Source of the DNA: Acinetobacter lwoffii
GTDB lineage: Bacteria > Pseudomonadota > Gammaproteobacteria > Pseudomonadales > Moraxellaceae
NCBI RefSeq assembly: GCF_019048525.1
Contig: NZ_CP077369.1
Span: 1,488,001 to 1,552,000, forward strand
DNA: 64,000 bases
Direction: 5' to 3'
The notes under the pieces were generated by a model. The model searched no databases. It worked only from the letters and a program-made list of their open reading frames with translations, and was not told the DNA's origin. Below, in pieces: positions 1 to 7,688 of the stretch. The position numbers were made by a program, and so were the translations under genes. Within the stretch, counting starts at the first letter, position 1. Each line of letters begins with the position of its first letter.

Positions 1-411
1 ATTGGCTGGCTTGCAGCAGTTGTATATTGGGTAAACGGGATTGGCACCAACTTGTTTAGTCTGGGTTTACTGCTGAGTTATCTGCTTTGTCTGGCGCTAG
101 TCTGGCCGGTCATTTCTGCACGTTTATACTTCATTACCTGGAATCATGTGGAGCTCGGTCAAAGTTACTTTAAAACACGGATCACGACATGGCGTTATAG
201 CTGGATTGTGCTGAGCAACTGGATGGTACGTGTTCTTAGTCTGGGCTTAATGACGCCTTGGACCGCCATACGTTTATATGAGTATCAGTTGAGCCATCTG
301 GAAATCTATGTAGCAGACGACGAAACTGACCTGAAGCATATCTTGCAACCTGATCCGATTGCTTTGGCCGATGAAATCCTGGACGTATTTGATTTCGATG
401 CGTCGCTATAG
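1..411 (+). CDS. DUF898 (YjgN-like) membrane protein, 3' part
   Basis: The reading frame is already open at base 1, so the start lies outside the window. The visible 136 codons hold hydrophobic segments (one around positions 52-130, another around 200-270) and a polar C-terminal tail rich in Asp and Glu. The aromatic pattern and the pairing with an M48 peptidase gene fit the DUF898/YjgN family of inner-membrane proteins, whose function is not established. The stop overlaps the GGAG ribosome binding site of the next gene (411-414), so the two genes were probably co-transcribed. That partner is now broken by an insertion sequence. The family call is from remembered sequence character only. Confidence 0.7.
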   Translation: MGWLAAVVYWVNGIGTNLFSLGLLLSYLLCLALVWPVISARLYFITWNHVELGQSYFKTRITTWRYSWIVLSNWMVRVLSLGLMTPWTAIRLYEYQLSHLEIYVADDETDLKHILQPDPIALADEILDVFDFDASL

Positions 412-422
412 GAGTAAATGTG

Positions 423-770
423 ATGAAACGACCTGTTGAAGTTAAGTTTTATGATGGAATTCTCGCTGAAGCCAGCCGTGCCTGGATTGTGCCGGATCAG
501 CAACAAGGAATTGCCTTGAAACTTGATGAGGATGTTCCAGCACAAGTTAGCGATGCAGATTTTTATTTTGCTTATCCGGACATGGCCTACATTGGTGGTG
601 TCGGTGGTCGTAAACCGATTATTGAGTTGCCTGAAGAGCGTCGGATTGAGTTTTTAAGCAAAGCGCCGCATTGGCTCGGGATTAAACATAAAGATATTTA
701 TCATGCGATCTGGAAGTTTGAACGTTCACCAATCCTGATTTTCTTTTCCATGATCATCGTGATTAGTGTA
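423..770 (+). pseudogene. M48 family metalloprotease, 5' fragment (IS-disrupted)
   Basis: ATG at 423 follows GGAG at 411-414; a GTG at 420 is the alternative. The 116 codons encode a soluble N-terminal part and the first half of a membrane helix (ILIFFSMIIVISV). The frame is interrupted at 770 by the IS5-family element at 771-1611. When the element and one TA duplicate are removed, the frame continues directly at 1614 with more hydrophobic residues, so the insertion lies inside the transmembrane segment. As it stands the ORF runs only a few codons into the element (to 788). The zinc site is in the downstream fragment, so this piece should have no peptidase activity. Confidence 0.85.
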
Positions 771-1611
771 GGGCGTGTCCTCATTTGAAAAATTGGTTTT
801 AAATACTTAAAATCCTCCTTTAAGCTCTTTTGATTTCTATATTTTTTCAATGGCACGTACTCTTCTCACCGATGATATCTGGCAGCAAATTCAAGATACT
901 ATGCGATTACACGGTTGTTACTGTTCAAAGAATAGTAGAAATATCATGGAAGCGATCTTATGGAAACTGCGTACAGGCGCCACATGGCGTGATATTCCCC
1001 AAGAATTTTGTCCTTGGCAAACTGCTTACAATCGCTTTAATCGTTGGGCAAGCAAGGGATTGTGGGATAAATTTTTTTTAGATTACGAGGCGTCTTGGAT
1101 CAAGAATGGGTATTCATTGACGGAAGTTACATACGCGTGCATCAACATGCAAGTGGAGCTCGGCATGGTTTCGAAAGAGCAATTGGACAATCACGTGGTG
1201 GACGAACAACAAAAATACATCTTGCAACCGACGCGAATGGATTACCGATTGATTTTAAAATCACTGGGGGTGACGTCCACGACAGTCAAGTTGCAAAACA
1301 ACTGATTGATACGGTAGACGAGGCAACTTATCTCATTGCTGATAAGGGGTATGATGCTGAGCACATTAGAATATATGCCAAGAACAAGAATATGATTCCC
1401 ATTATTCCATTGAGATCAAACAGTAAGAGATCGAATAAGGAATTTGATAAATATCTATATAAATTAAGACATTTAGTTGAAAATGCTTTTGCGAGATTAA
1501 AACATTTCCGTGCTATTGCAACTCGATTTGATAAACTGGCACGCAATTATAAATCTATGATTCGTATAGCCTGTATATTTATTTGGTGCAAAGCCAAATG
1601 AGGACACACCC
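771..1611 (+). mobile_element. IS5-family insertion sequence (IS427-like), copy 1
   Basis: This is an 841-bp element bounded by 17-bp inverted repeats with one mismatch, GGGCGTGTCCTCATTTG at the left and CAAATGAGGACACACCC at the right. A TA target duplication flanks it (769-770 and 1612-1613). One transposase is encoded in two overlapping frames. The TA target, size and frameshift layout fit the IS427 subgroup of IS5. A second copy of the same length lies at 6719-7559 in the same orientation. No specific IS name is assigned because that needs an ISfinder match. Confidence 0.95.
850..1601 (+). CDS. IS5-family transposase made by -1 frameshift (copy 1)
   Basis: The first frame starts at ATG 850 and carries the N-terminal DUF4096-like domain (TGATWRDIP). 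The second frame carries the catalytic DDE domain: Asp in IDGSYIR, Asp in IADKGYD and Glu in VENAFARLK. The frames join at a run of eight T at 1072-1079. Sliding back one base there changes the reading from the first frame to one that gives RLRGVLDQEW and then the catalytic domain. The fused protein would be about 250 residues, normal for this IS group. The first frame alone runs on to 1305 with non-homologous sequence. Functional unless unseen mutations exist, since a second copy has the same proteins. Confidence 0.9.
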
Positions 1612-1613
1612 TA

Positions 1614-2404
1614 GTAATTGTTATTTTAAAATGGGGGATTCCTTATAGCGCCAAACAACTGGCAAAACTTCTTCCGGAGCAGATTCTGGTTGAAGTAGGC
1701 AACCGGACAGAGCAGCAATTAATTGCCCAGACCCAGCCAAGTACACTTCGGCAGAACAGCAGACACGATTAAAAACTTTGTATGAACAAAAGATTGCCGT
1801 TGGACCACCGGCAAAGATTATTTTCCGTCAAGGCGGATCAAGCATGGGCATGAATGCCGCAGCCATCCCGAATAACACCATTATTGTGACTGATGAACTG
1901 GTGAAAATCAGCGGTACCGATGAAGAAGTCCTTGCAGTACTGGCCCATGAACAAGGCCATCTGGTACAGAAGCACAGCATGCAAAAAGTGATTTCCAATC
2001 TGGGGGCGGCGGGACTGTTTGCCTTGGTAACTGGAGATTTAAGTGATGTGGTCACCGCATCTGTAGTGGTCCTGACCGATGCCGGATATTCGCAGGCGAT
2101 TGAACTGGATGCCGATGACTATGCCATGCAGCATTTGCATCAACAGCAGATTTCCAGTATTCACTTGTCTAATTTTTTGCAGCGGGTGGAAAATGCCAGA
2201 ATACTGGCAGAGGAATTGCAAACCTTAAAAATGAAAAATTTCACCCTCAATATCGATGGAAAAGACCGACACCTGACAGAAACCGAACTGAAATGGATTC
2301 GCCTGATCGGGAAGTTTAAAAAATATCTGGAATCACATCCCGAACTGGATAAAAGAATTCAGCGTATTCATACCTTTAATGATCAGGCGGATCATCGTAT
2401 TTAG
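1614..2404 (+). pseudogene. M48 family metalloprotease, 3' fragment with extra frameshift
   Basis: This continues the gene starting at 423. From 1614 the original frame finishes the membrane helix and then runs about 40 codons before reaching a stop at 1773. Around 1742 the sequence must slip by one base (net -1) to enter the frame used from there to 2404, which begins SAEQQTRLKTLYEQKIA. The downstream frame holds the zinc-binding HExxH motif (HEQGH) and a later acidic segment (IELDADDYA) that normally gives the third ligand. The first good internal start is TTG at 1778. The gene therefore has two independent lesions, the IS and a frameshift, and is almost certainly inactive. Confidence 0.85.
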
Positions 2405-2448
2405 TTTCTGATCATTGCTATGCCTTGATCATCAAGGCATTTTAGTCC

Positions 2449-2727
2449 CTATCTTTGCCAGTCGGCAGTCAGATGTTCCTGTCCCATACGGATCAGATGA
2501 TCCAGCACGACATTTTCGAGTTTATTCAGGTCAGTAAATTCATCTGTGCTTTGAATCGTTACGGTAAGATGATCTGCCTCTGGGATCAGGTTCACTTCCG
2601 CACTTGGAAAATGAATCAGGAAATTTTGTTCGGTTTCATCAATATTAAATTTATGTTTCCAGTGATTGGCCAGGCGTTTGGCAATTCGTGAAGCTTGTTG
2701 CGTCTGGATATGGGCAATACTTTTCAT
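2449..2727 (-). CDS. DUF2218 domain-containing protein
   Basis: This is a 92-residue protein with the pattern of DUF2218: an N-terminal helix (IQTQQASRIAKRLANHWKHK), a central acidic stretch, and a C-terminal helix ending MGQEHLTADWQR. Length matches the family. Family members often sit beside siderophore or iron genes, but their biochemical role is not known. It lies alone on the minus strand between the broken protease gene and rpe. Directly upstream (2740-2799, same strand) there is a short open stretch that may be the end of a decayed neighbour. Confidence 0.75.
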   Translation of the reverse strand: MKSIAHIQTQQASRIAKRLANHWKHKFNIDETEQNFLIHFPSAEVNLIPEADHLTVTIQSTDEFTDLNKLENVVLDHLIRMGQEHLTADWQR

Positions 2728-2851
2728 CAGTCTTCTACACTATTCATCATTATCCTGCACTTTAAACCAGGCGGTGATGTCGGCATAAGCCTCAAAGCGT
2801 TACACAGCGTTTTAATCTTGCAACATCGAATCACAGTAGCCGGAGCGGATT

Positions 2852-2860
2852 TGATATAAT
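2852..2860 (+). promoter_or_regulatory. Extended -10 promoter element for rpe
   Basis: TGATATAAT matches an extended -10 element (TGnTATAAT) exactly. It lies about 35 bases before the rpe start. The -35 region (TCACAG at 2831-2836, 18-nt spacing measured to TATAAT) is poor, as is usual for extended -10 promoters. Confidence 0.5.
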
Positions 2861-2895
2861 GGGAAAAATCCAATTTCAACAAGCCAGGTTCTCCC

Positions 2896-3582
2896 ATGTC
2901 CAAGCCTTATTTAATTGCCCCTTCTATTTTATCTGCTGACTTTGCCCGTTTAGGTGAAGAAGTCGAGAACGTGTTGGAAGCAGGTGCAGACGTTGTCCAT
3001 TTTGATGTCATGGATAACCATTATGTGCCGAACCTGACTTTTGGTGCGGGTGTTTGCAAGGCCTTGAAAAATTATGGGATCAAGGCACCGATTGATGTGC
3101 ATTTGATGGTCAAGCCGGTGGATCGCATGATCGGGGATTTCCTTGAAGCGGGTGCCGATATCATTACTTTCCATCCGGAAGCTTCTGATCATATTGACCG
3201 TTCTTTACAGTTGATTAAATCAGGTGGTGCCAAAGCGGGCTTGGTATTTAACCCAGCAACGCCACTGCATTATCTGGATTATGTACTGGATAAAGTCGAT
3301 CAAATTTTGCTCATGAGCGTGAACCCGGGTTTTGGCGGACAGAAATTTATTCCAATGACTTTGGATAAATTGCGTCAGGCACGCAAACTGATTGATGCTT
3401 CAGGTCGTGATATTCGTCTGGAAGTTGATGGCGGTGTTACGCCAAGCAATATTCGTGAAATTGCCGAAGCGGGTGCCGATATGTTTGTGGCGGGTTCAGC
3501 TATTTTTAGCAAGCCGGATTATAAAGCTGTGATTGATGAAATGCGTGCGGAATTAGCGAGAGTGGGACAGGTTCAATTGTAA
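2896..3582 (+). CDS. rpe: Ribulose-phosphate 3-epimerase
   Basis: Interconverts D-ribulose 5-phosphate and D-xylulose 5-phosphate in the cytosolic pentose phosphate pathway. The 228-residue TIM barrel has all family landmarks: APSILSADF at the N-terminus, [16 protein letters not shown] with a metal and catalytic Asp, [22 protein letters not shown] with the second catalytic Asp, and the phosphate loop AGSAIF. Length is typical. The gene is monocistronic here, with an extended -10 promoter upstream and a hairpin terminator at 3728-3753. It is a conserved core gene lying between two directly repeated insertion sequences. Confidence 0.97.
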   Translation: MSKPYLIAPSILSADFARLGEEVENVLEAGADVVHFDVMDNHYVPNLTFGAGVCKALKNYGIKAPIDVHLMVKPVDRMIGDFLEAGADIITFHPEASDHIDRSLQLIKSGGAKAGLVFNPATPLHYLDYVLDKVDQILLMSVNPGFGGQKFIPMTLDKLRQARKLIDASGRDIRLEVDGGVTPSNIREIAEAGADMFVAGSAIFSKPDYKAVIDEMRAELARVGQVQL

Positions 3583-3598
3583 TCGTTAAAAACTCATA

Positions 3599-3670
3599 AG
3601 TGCATAAATATGTGGATAACTTTATGGATAAGTGTGTAGATATCTATGTTGATAACCATATGGATATGTT
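3599..3670. repeat. Phased 12-bp repeats resembling DnaA boxes
   Basis: Five successive 12-bp units begin at 3611, 3623, 3635, 3647 and 3659: TGTGGATAACTT, TATGGATAAGTG, TGTAGATATCTA, TGTTGATAACCA and TATGGATATGTT. A weaker sixth unit (AGTGCATAAATA) begins at 3599. The first nine bases of the 3611 unit, TGTGGATAA, are the exact complement of the DnaA box TTATCCACA; the others differ from it by one to three bases. The array starts 16 bp after the rpe stop. What binds there is unknown. Confidence 0.6.
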
Positions 3671-3727
3671 GCATAAAATGTAATCGTTTGTAGCCTGATT
3701 GATTGCGATTTAGACAAAATCTGTATA

Positions 3728-3753
3728 AAAAGAACTCAAATTGGGTTCTTTTT
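3728..3753 (+). terminator. Intrinsic terminator after rpe
   Basis: The arms AAAAGAACTC and GGGTTCTTTT pair around an AAATT loop with one G-T pair, and the T run continues after the stem. It lies about 145 bp beyond the rpe stop, downstream of the 12-bp repeat array, so the array would be transcribed with rpe. Confidence 0.7.
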
Positions 3754-4120
3754 TATTGCTTATAACCCTTGTGTTTGGTGGTTGTTTATTCACCATAGGT
3801 TGATAATGGAACCAGGCAAAAAGTGATCAATGTGTCGTATATTTGTGTTTCATTATGTAATTTCTCCAGACAAAGTTTAAATTTAATTGATGTGTATAAC
3901 TTAATATTCTGAGTCCATTCTCATGTAATTGTTGTGAATGAATTGCCCGATTATTAGAACTATTTCTGACTTGGCATTTTCAAGATCTACCATAACCAGA
4001 GTAACCATGAATGTCGTGAGGATTTGAGTAAGGCAAAGTTAAGTTGTATCTCGATAAGTCATGTTTTGTAACACTGACCACATTGTTGGCACGCGAATTA
4101 ATAAAATTTCTATATCTAGA
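3754..4120. other. Non-coding spacer between rpe terminator and riboswitch
   Basis: About 370 AT-rich bases without a convincing ORF on either strand. The only candidate signal is a weak promoter for the downstream exporter gene: TTGGCA at 4086-4091 with TCTATA 17 bases later. Nothing else was recognised. Confidence 0.4.
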
Positions 4121-4124
4121 TATT

Positions 4125-4195
4125 GAGGAGGAACGACCTCCCTTGTGAATTACGTATCGGAATTTACAGGAAAAATCGTCAGGACGGCCTGATTC
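4125..4195 (+). promoter_or_regulatory. Guanidine-II (mini-ykkC) riboswitch
   Basis: Two small hairpins carry the ACGR loops that define this class. Hairpin 1 pairs GGAGG (4127-4131) with CCTCC (4137-4141) around AACGA. Hairpin 2 pairs TCAGG (4179-4183) with CCTGA (4188-4192) around ACGG. The linker is 37 nt. A purine-rich Shine-Dalgarno, GGAGGAGG (4206-4213), follows just before the ATG at 4218. The CCTCC arm of hairpin 1 could pair with that Shine-Dalgarno, so ligand-stabilised hairpins would free it and turn translation on. The downstream gene is a guanidinium exporter, the expected target. Confidence 0.88.
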
Positions 4196-4217
4196 TTATA
4201 TAAAAGGAGGAGGCTGC

Positions 4218-4535
4218 ATGGCCTGGATCGTACTTATTCTTGCGGGTATTTTTGAAATCGTTTGGGCATATTCGATGAAGCTGTCTGAAGGATTTACCAG
4301 ACTTACCCCAAGTATTATTACCATTGTCTTCATGGTACTGAGTTTTGCTTTACTGGCTTATGCGATGCGTACTTTGCCGCTAGGTACAGCCTATACGATC
4401 TGGACCGGGATTGGTGCAGTGGGTTCATTTCTCATCGGTATTTGGGTTTTGGGTGAACCCGCTACAGCGTTGCGTATGCTGGCTGCCGTACTCATCATTT
4501 CCGGTCTGGTGCTGATGAAAGTATCCTCTTCATAA
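4218..4535 (+). CDS. gdx: Guanidinium exporter, SMR family (Gdx/SugE)
   Basis: A 105-residue protein with four transmembrane helices of the small multidrug resistance family, acting as a dual-topology dimer in the inner membrane. Glu13 in GIFEIVWAYSMK is the essential proton/substrate residue. The W-A-Y-S-M-K continuation and the GTAYTIWTGIGAVGS helix are characteristic of the SugE/Gdx branch rather than EmrE. That branch exports guanidinium by proton antiport. The guanidine-II riboswitch directly upstream supports this assignment strongly. The start is fixed by GGAGGAGG at 4206-4213. It overlaps no other gene; ogt starts 73 bases later on the same strand. Confidence 0.93.
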   Translation: MAWIVLILAGIFEIVWAYSMKLSEGFTRLTPSIITIVFMVLSFALLAYAMRTLPLGTAYTIWTGIGAVGSFLIGIWVLGEPATALRMLAAVLIISGLVLMKVSSS

Positions 4536-4608
4536 TTTGTTTCTGCTTGTCTCGGTGAACTGGGTTAATATAGAAAATGAACTCCAGCGATTGGGACAGG
4601 GCGCCATC

Positions 4609-5094
4609 ATGAACTTAAGTTATCTCTATATGGATTCTCCCGTAGGTCAGCTGCAACTGGTCGCGAATGAAACCGCACTGGTAGCTGTGCTTTGGGACTG
4701 TGAACAGCCGAATCGGGTGAAAATGGCGACCTTGGTTGAAGATCCGCAGCATCCGGTATTGATTGAAACCAGACATCAGCTCCAAGAATATTTTGCTGGT
4801 CAGCGCAATGTTTTTGACCTGCCTTTGGACTTTGCAGGTACTGATTTTCAGAAAAAGGTTTGGCAGGCGCTACTGAATATTCCCTACGGACAGACCCGAA
4901 GCTATCGCGACATTGCTGAACAGGTGGGTAATATGAAGGCAGTACGTGCCGTGGGTGCAGCCAATGGCAAAAACCCGATTTCGATTATTGCACCCTGTCA
5001 TCGGGTGATTGGTCGCAGTGGCAAGCTGGTAGGATTTGCCGGTGGTTTGGATAAAAAAGAAATCCTGTTAAATATTGAGCGGACGCATTCATAA
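4609..5094 (+). CDS. ogt: Methylated-DNA-[protein]-cysteine S-methyltransferase
   Basis: Removes O6-alkyl groups from guanine by irreversible transfer to its own cysteine. The acceptor Cys is in the invariant PCHRVIG motif near residue 127. Other hallmarks are TDFQKKVWQALLNIPYGQTRSY and the recognition helix KAVRAVGAANGKNP. I chose ATG 4609 (MNLSYLYMDSPVG), giving 161 residues; the upstream open frame from 4537 has no family similarity. There is no separate Ada regulatory domain, so this is the constitutive Ogt type. It may share the transcript of the guanidinium exporter gene. Confidence 0.93.
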   Translation: MNLSYLYMDSPVGQLQLVANETALVAVLWDCEQPNRVKMATLVEDPQHPVLIETRHQLQEYFAGQRNVFDLPLDFAGTDFQKKVWQALLNIPYGQTRSYRDIAEQVGNMKAVRAVGAANGKNPISIIAPCHRVIGRSGKLVGFAGGLDKKEILLNIERTHS

Positions 5095-5154
5095 ATCTCT
5101 TTTATAAATCAAAAAATGATCGTTCTATTCATTTTAAAATGAATATTAAAAGTT

Positions 5155-5235
5155 CCTTCTCCCTCTGGGATAAGAAGCACTGCTTAGCAAGGAGATGAGG
5201 GGGTAAAAACCTCTCCCTCGCCCTCTCCTACAAGG
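5155..5235. repeat. CT/AG-rich palindromic intergenic repeat, left part
   Basis: This CT/AG-rich stretch looks like a dispersed intergenic palindrome. Joining 5221-5235 to 6615-6620 rebuilds a perfect hairpin with a 9-bp stem (CCCTCTCCT and AGGAGAGGG) and an ACA loop. The IS4-family element sits at its tip. No second genomic copy is visible in this window, so its dispersed nature is not shown here. Confidence 0.5.
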
Positions 5236-6605
5236 CATAGGTATCTACACAATTCCTGAACTTTGCGTTAAATTGAAGAGCATGCTCTTCAATTTAACAT
5301 CTCTGGCCTGGATCAGCGTCTTGTCAAGCGCTATAACAGCCTTGTAAAGCTCAATATGAACCCTCTTGCTTCACTTGCTCCGGCAATCAAAGACCTGGCT
5401 TCTGCCCAAAAGTCGAGTTTCGCAACCACACAAGCGGTCTGGCGATTCCTGAATAATGACAAAATCTCTTTTAGTCAGTTAAACCAGCCAATTGAACATC
5501 TTGCATGTGAACAGATCAAGGCATCACCGCATCAATATGCATTGATTGTTCATGACTGGTCTCAGCTACAGTATGTGAAACACCATCATAAAATTCAGCG
5601 CCTGCAAAGAACCCATCAATATGATTCAGGCTATGAATTGCAAAGCAGTCTGCTGGTTGATGCAGCCTCGGGACTACCTATTGCGCCACTGGCGCAGACA
5701 CTATCAGATGCCTCAGGCTGCTATTCCACATTCAGTCAACACTCTGCTGGGCGCAAATCTCATCTAGATTCACTTACCGAACAAATCAAAGTGATTGAAC
5801 AATATCCCATTGAGAAAACATGTGTTCATATCATTGATCGTGAAGGTGACTCCATTGCCCACCTAAGGGAAATGAGCAGCCAGGGTTTTAAATGGCTGAT
5901 TCGGGCGAAAGAAGGCCATCGAATTGAGCATCAGGGCAAAACATGCAAAGTTGCAGAAGCCGCAGAACGAGTAGAAACGCAGCAGGTCCAGCCGATTGCC
6001 TATAAAGGAAACCGGCATATGTTGCATGTGGGAGAAACTGCTATCCGGATAACACGTGCAGCAAAACCGAAGAGAAATGACGATTCAGGCCAACGGGTTG
6101 CTCCCCAGCCAGGGAGTGCGATTGAAGCCAGATTAATTGTTGCCGTAGTGAAAGATGATCAGGATAAGACCGTCGCAAGATGGTCACTAATCAGCAATGT
6201 TCCATCAGAGATTACTACGGTAGAGATGACGACCTGGTATTACTGGCGCTGGACAATTGAATGCTATTTCAAGCTGCTCAAGCAGGCAGGTCATGATATT
6301 GAAGCATGGCTTCAGACCAGACCTGAAGCCATTTTAAGGCGGTTACTGATTAGCTGTATGGCTTGTGTTTTAACTTGGCGAATCCAGCGTTCTGAAGATG
6401 AACACCATCAGAAAATTCGTGTATTTCTCACCCGTCTTTCAGGTCGGCAGCAGAAAAGAGGTAGGTTGGAAAGTGCACCTGCCTTATTGGCAGGGCTTTC
6501 GATTTTACTGAACACTCTTCAACTGCTCTCGGAATATTCAATAGATGAACTCAATGAGATAGCCACAATGGCATTAGGTATCTCATAGATGTGTAGATAC
6601 CTATG
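5236..6605 (+). mobile_element. IS4-family insertion sequence (IS50-like group)
   Basis: This 1370-bp element has perfect 16-bp terminal inverted repeats (CATAGGTATCTACACA at the left and its complement at the right). Both sides carry the 9-bp target duplication CCTACAAGG (5227-5235 and 6606-6614). A 9-bp duplication and a Tn5-type transposase place it near the IS10/IS50 branch of IS4. It encodes one transposase and no passenger gene. Intact ends, intact duplications and an intact ORF imply a recent insertion. Confidence 0.95.
5356..6588 (+). CDS. IS4-family transposase (Tn5-like)
   Basis: A 410-residue DDE transposase. The N-terminal part (FATTQAVWRFLNNDKI) matches the Tn5 DNA-binding region. 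Catalytic residues are Asp in IVHDWSQLQY, Asp in IIDREGDS, and Glu in the YREK-like segment YYWRWTIECYFKLLK. The C-terminal part resembles the Tn5 dimerisation region. The ORF is complete and ends 17 bp before the right end of the element. An in-frame ATG at 5356 is the most likely start; no strong ribosome binding site is seen, as is common for IS transposases. Confidence 0.92.
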   Translation: MNPLASLAPAIKDLASAQKSSFATTQAVWRFLNNDKISFSQLNQPIEHLACEQIKASPHQYALIVHDWSQLQYVKHHHKIQRLQRTHQYDSGYELQSSLLVDAASGLPIAPLAQTLSDASGCYSTFSQHSAGRKSHLDSLTEQIKVIEQYPIEKTCVHIIDREGDSIAHLREMSSQGFKWLIRAKEGHRIEHQGKTCKVAEAAERVETQQVQPIAYKGNRHMLHVGETAIRITRAAKPKRNDDSGQRVAPQPGSAIEARLIVAVVKDDQDKTVARWSLISNVPSEITTVEMTTWYYWRWTIECYFKLLKQAGHDIEAWLQTRPEAILRRLLISCMACVLTWRIQRSEDEHHQKIRVFLTRLSGRQQKRGRLESAPALLAGLSILLNTLQLLSEYSIDELNEIATMALGIS

Positions 6606-6718
6606 CCTACAAGGAGAGGGTATTTCCTTTGTAGTAATTATAAAAAATGATTTATGAAAGAACTTTAATATCTAAAAATTTAAAACAAATGAAAAATTAG
6701 AATATGGATGTTCTGCTA

Positions 6719-7559
6719 GGGCGTGTCCTCATTTGAAAAATTGGTTTTAAATACTTAAAATCCTCCTTTAAGCTCTTTTGATTTCTATATTTTTTCAATG
6801 GCACGTACTCTTCTCACCGATGATATCTGGCAGCAAATTCAAGATACTATGCGATTACACGGTTGTTACTGTTCAAAGAATAGTAGAAATATCATGGAAG
6901 CGATCTTATGGAAACTGCGTACAGGCGCCACATGGCGTGATATTCCCCAAGAATTTTGTCCTTGGCAAACTGCTTACAATCGCTTTAATCGTTGGGCAAG
7001 CAAGGGATTGTGGGATAAATTTTTTTTAGATTACGAGGCGTCTTGGATCAAGAATGGGTATTCATTGACGGAAGTTACATACGCGTGCATCAACATGCAA
7101 GTGGAGCTCGGCATGGTTTCGAAAGAGCAATTGGACAATCACGTGGTGGACGAACAACAAAAATACATCTTGCAACCGACGCGAATGGATTACCGATTGA
7201 TTTTAAAATCACTGGGGGTGACGTCCACGACAGTCAAGTTGCAAAACAACTGATTGATACGGTAGACGAGGCAACTTATCTCATTGCTGATAAGGGGTAT
7301 GATGCTGAGCACATTAGAATATATGCCAAGAACAAGAATATGATTCCCATTATTCCATTGAGATCAAACAGTAAGAGATCGAATAAGGAATTTGATAAAT
7401 ATCTATATAAATTAAGACATTTAGTTGAAAATGCTTTTGCGAGATTAAAACATTTCCGTGCTATTGCAACTCGATTTGATAAACTGGCACGCAATTATAA
7501 ATCTATGATTCGTATAGCCTGTATATTTATTTGGTGCAAAGCCAAATGAGGACACACCC
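6719..7559 (+). mobile_element. IS5-family insertion sequence (IS427-like), copy 2
   Basis: An 841-bp element with the same terminal repeats, length and encoded proteins as the copy at 771-1611, in the same orientation and flanked by TA (6717-6718 and 7560-7561). By eye no base difference was found. It sits in the spacer between ogt and dusC and breaks no recognisable gene. The two copies form 841-bp direct repeats 5948 bp apart. Confidence 0.95.
6798..7549 (+). CDS. IS5-family transposase made by -1 frameshift (copy 2)
   Basis: The encoded protein is the same as in the first copy. The first frame begins at ATG 6798, and the DDE frame is entered by a -1 slip on the eight-T run at 7020-7027. 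Both conceptual proteins are identical to those of copy 1, which implies recent duplication of the element. The catalytic Asp, Asp and Glu motifs are all intact, so the copy should be active if frameshifting occurs. Confidence 0.9.
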
Positions 7560-7653
7560 TAGTAGAAATTAATCTATTCATACTTTGTGATTGGATTTAT
7601 TTCGAAGTGGTATTCAAAACAGCCTAAGCAGTCATAAGCTTTTACGAGCCCAT

Positions 7654-7684
7654 AAAAAGCCTTTGAATGATTCAAAGGCTTTTT
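7654..7684 (-). terminator. Terminator after dusC
   Basis: A 14-bp perfect stem (AAAAAGCCTTTGAA with TTCAAAGGCTTTTT) around TGA, four bases past the dusC stop in the minus direction. The T and A runs on both sides make it potentially bidirectional. Confidence 0.9.
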
Positions 7685-7688
7685 AGTG

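Noticed and set aside
4609..5094. Upstream start at 4537 for ogt
   Set aside because: The extra 24 residues lack similarity to Ogt proteins, and the ATG at 4609 opens with MNLSYLYMDSPVG, a family-like N-terminus.
771..7559. Composite transposon formed by the two IS5 copies
   Set aside because: The M48 gene continues in order on both sides of copy 1, so the DNA between the copies is the resident chromosome. Core gene rpe lies within it.
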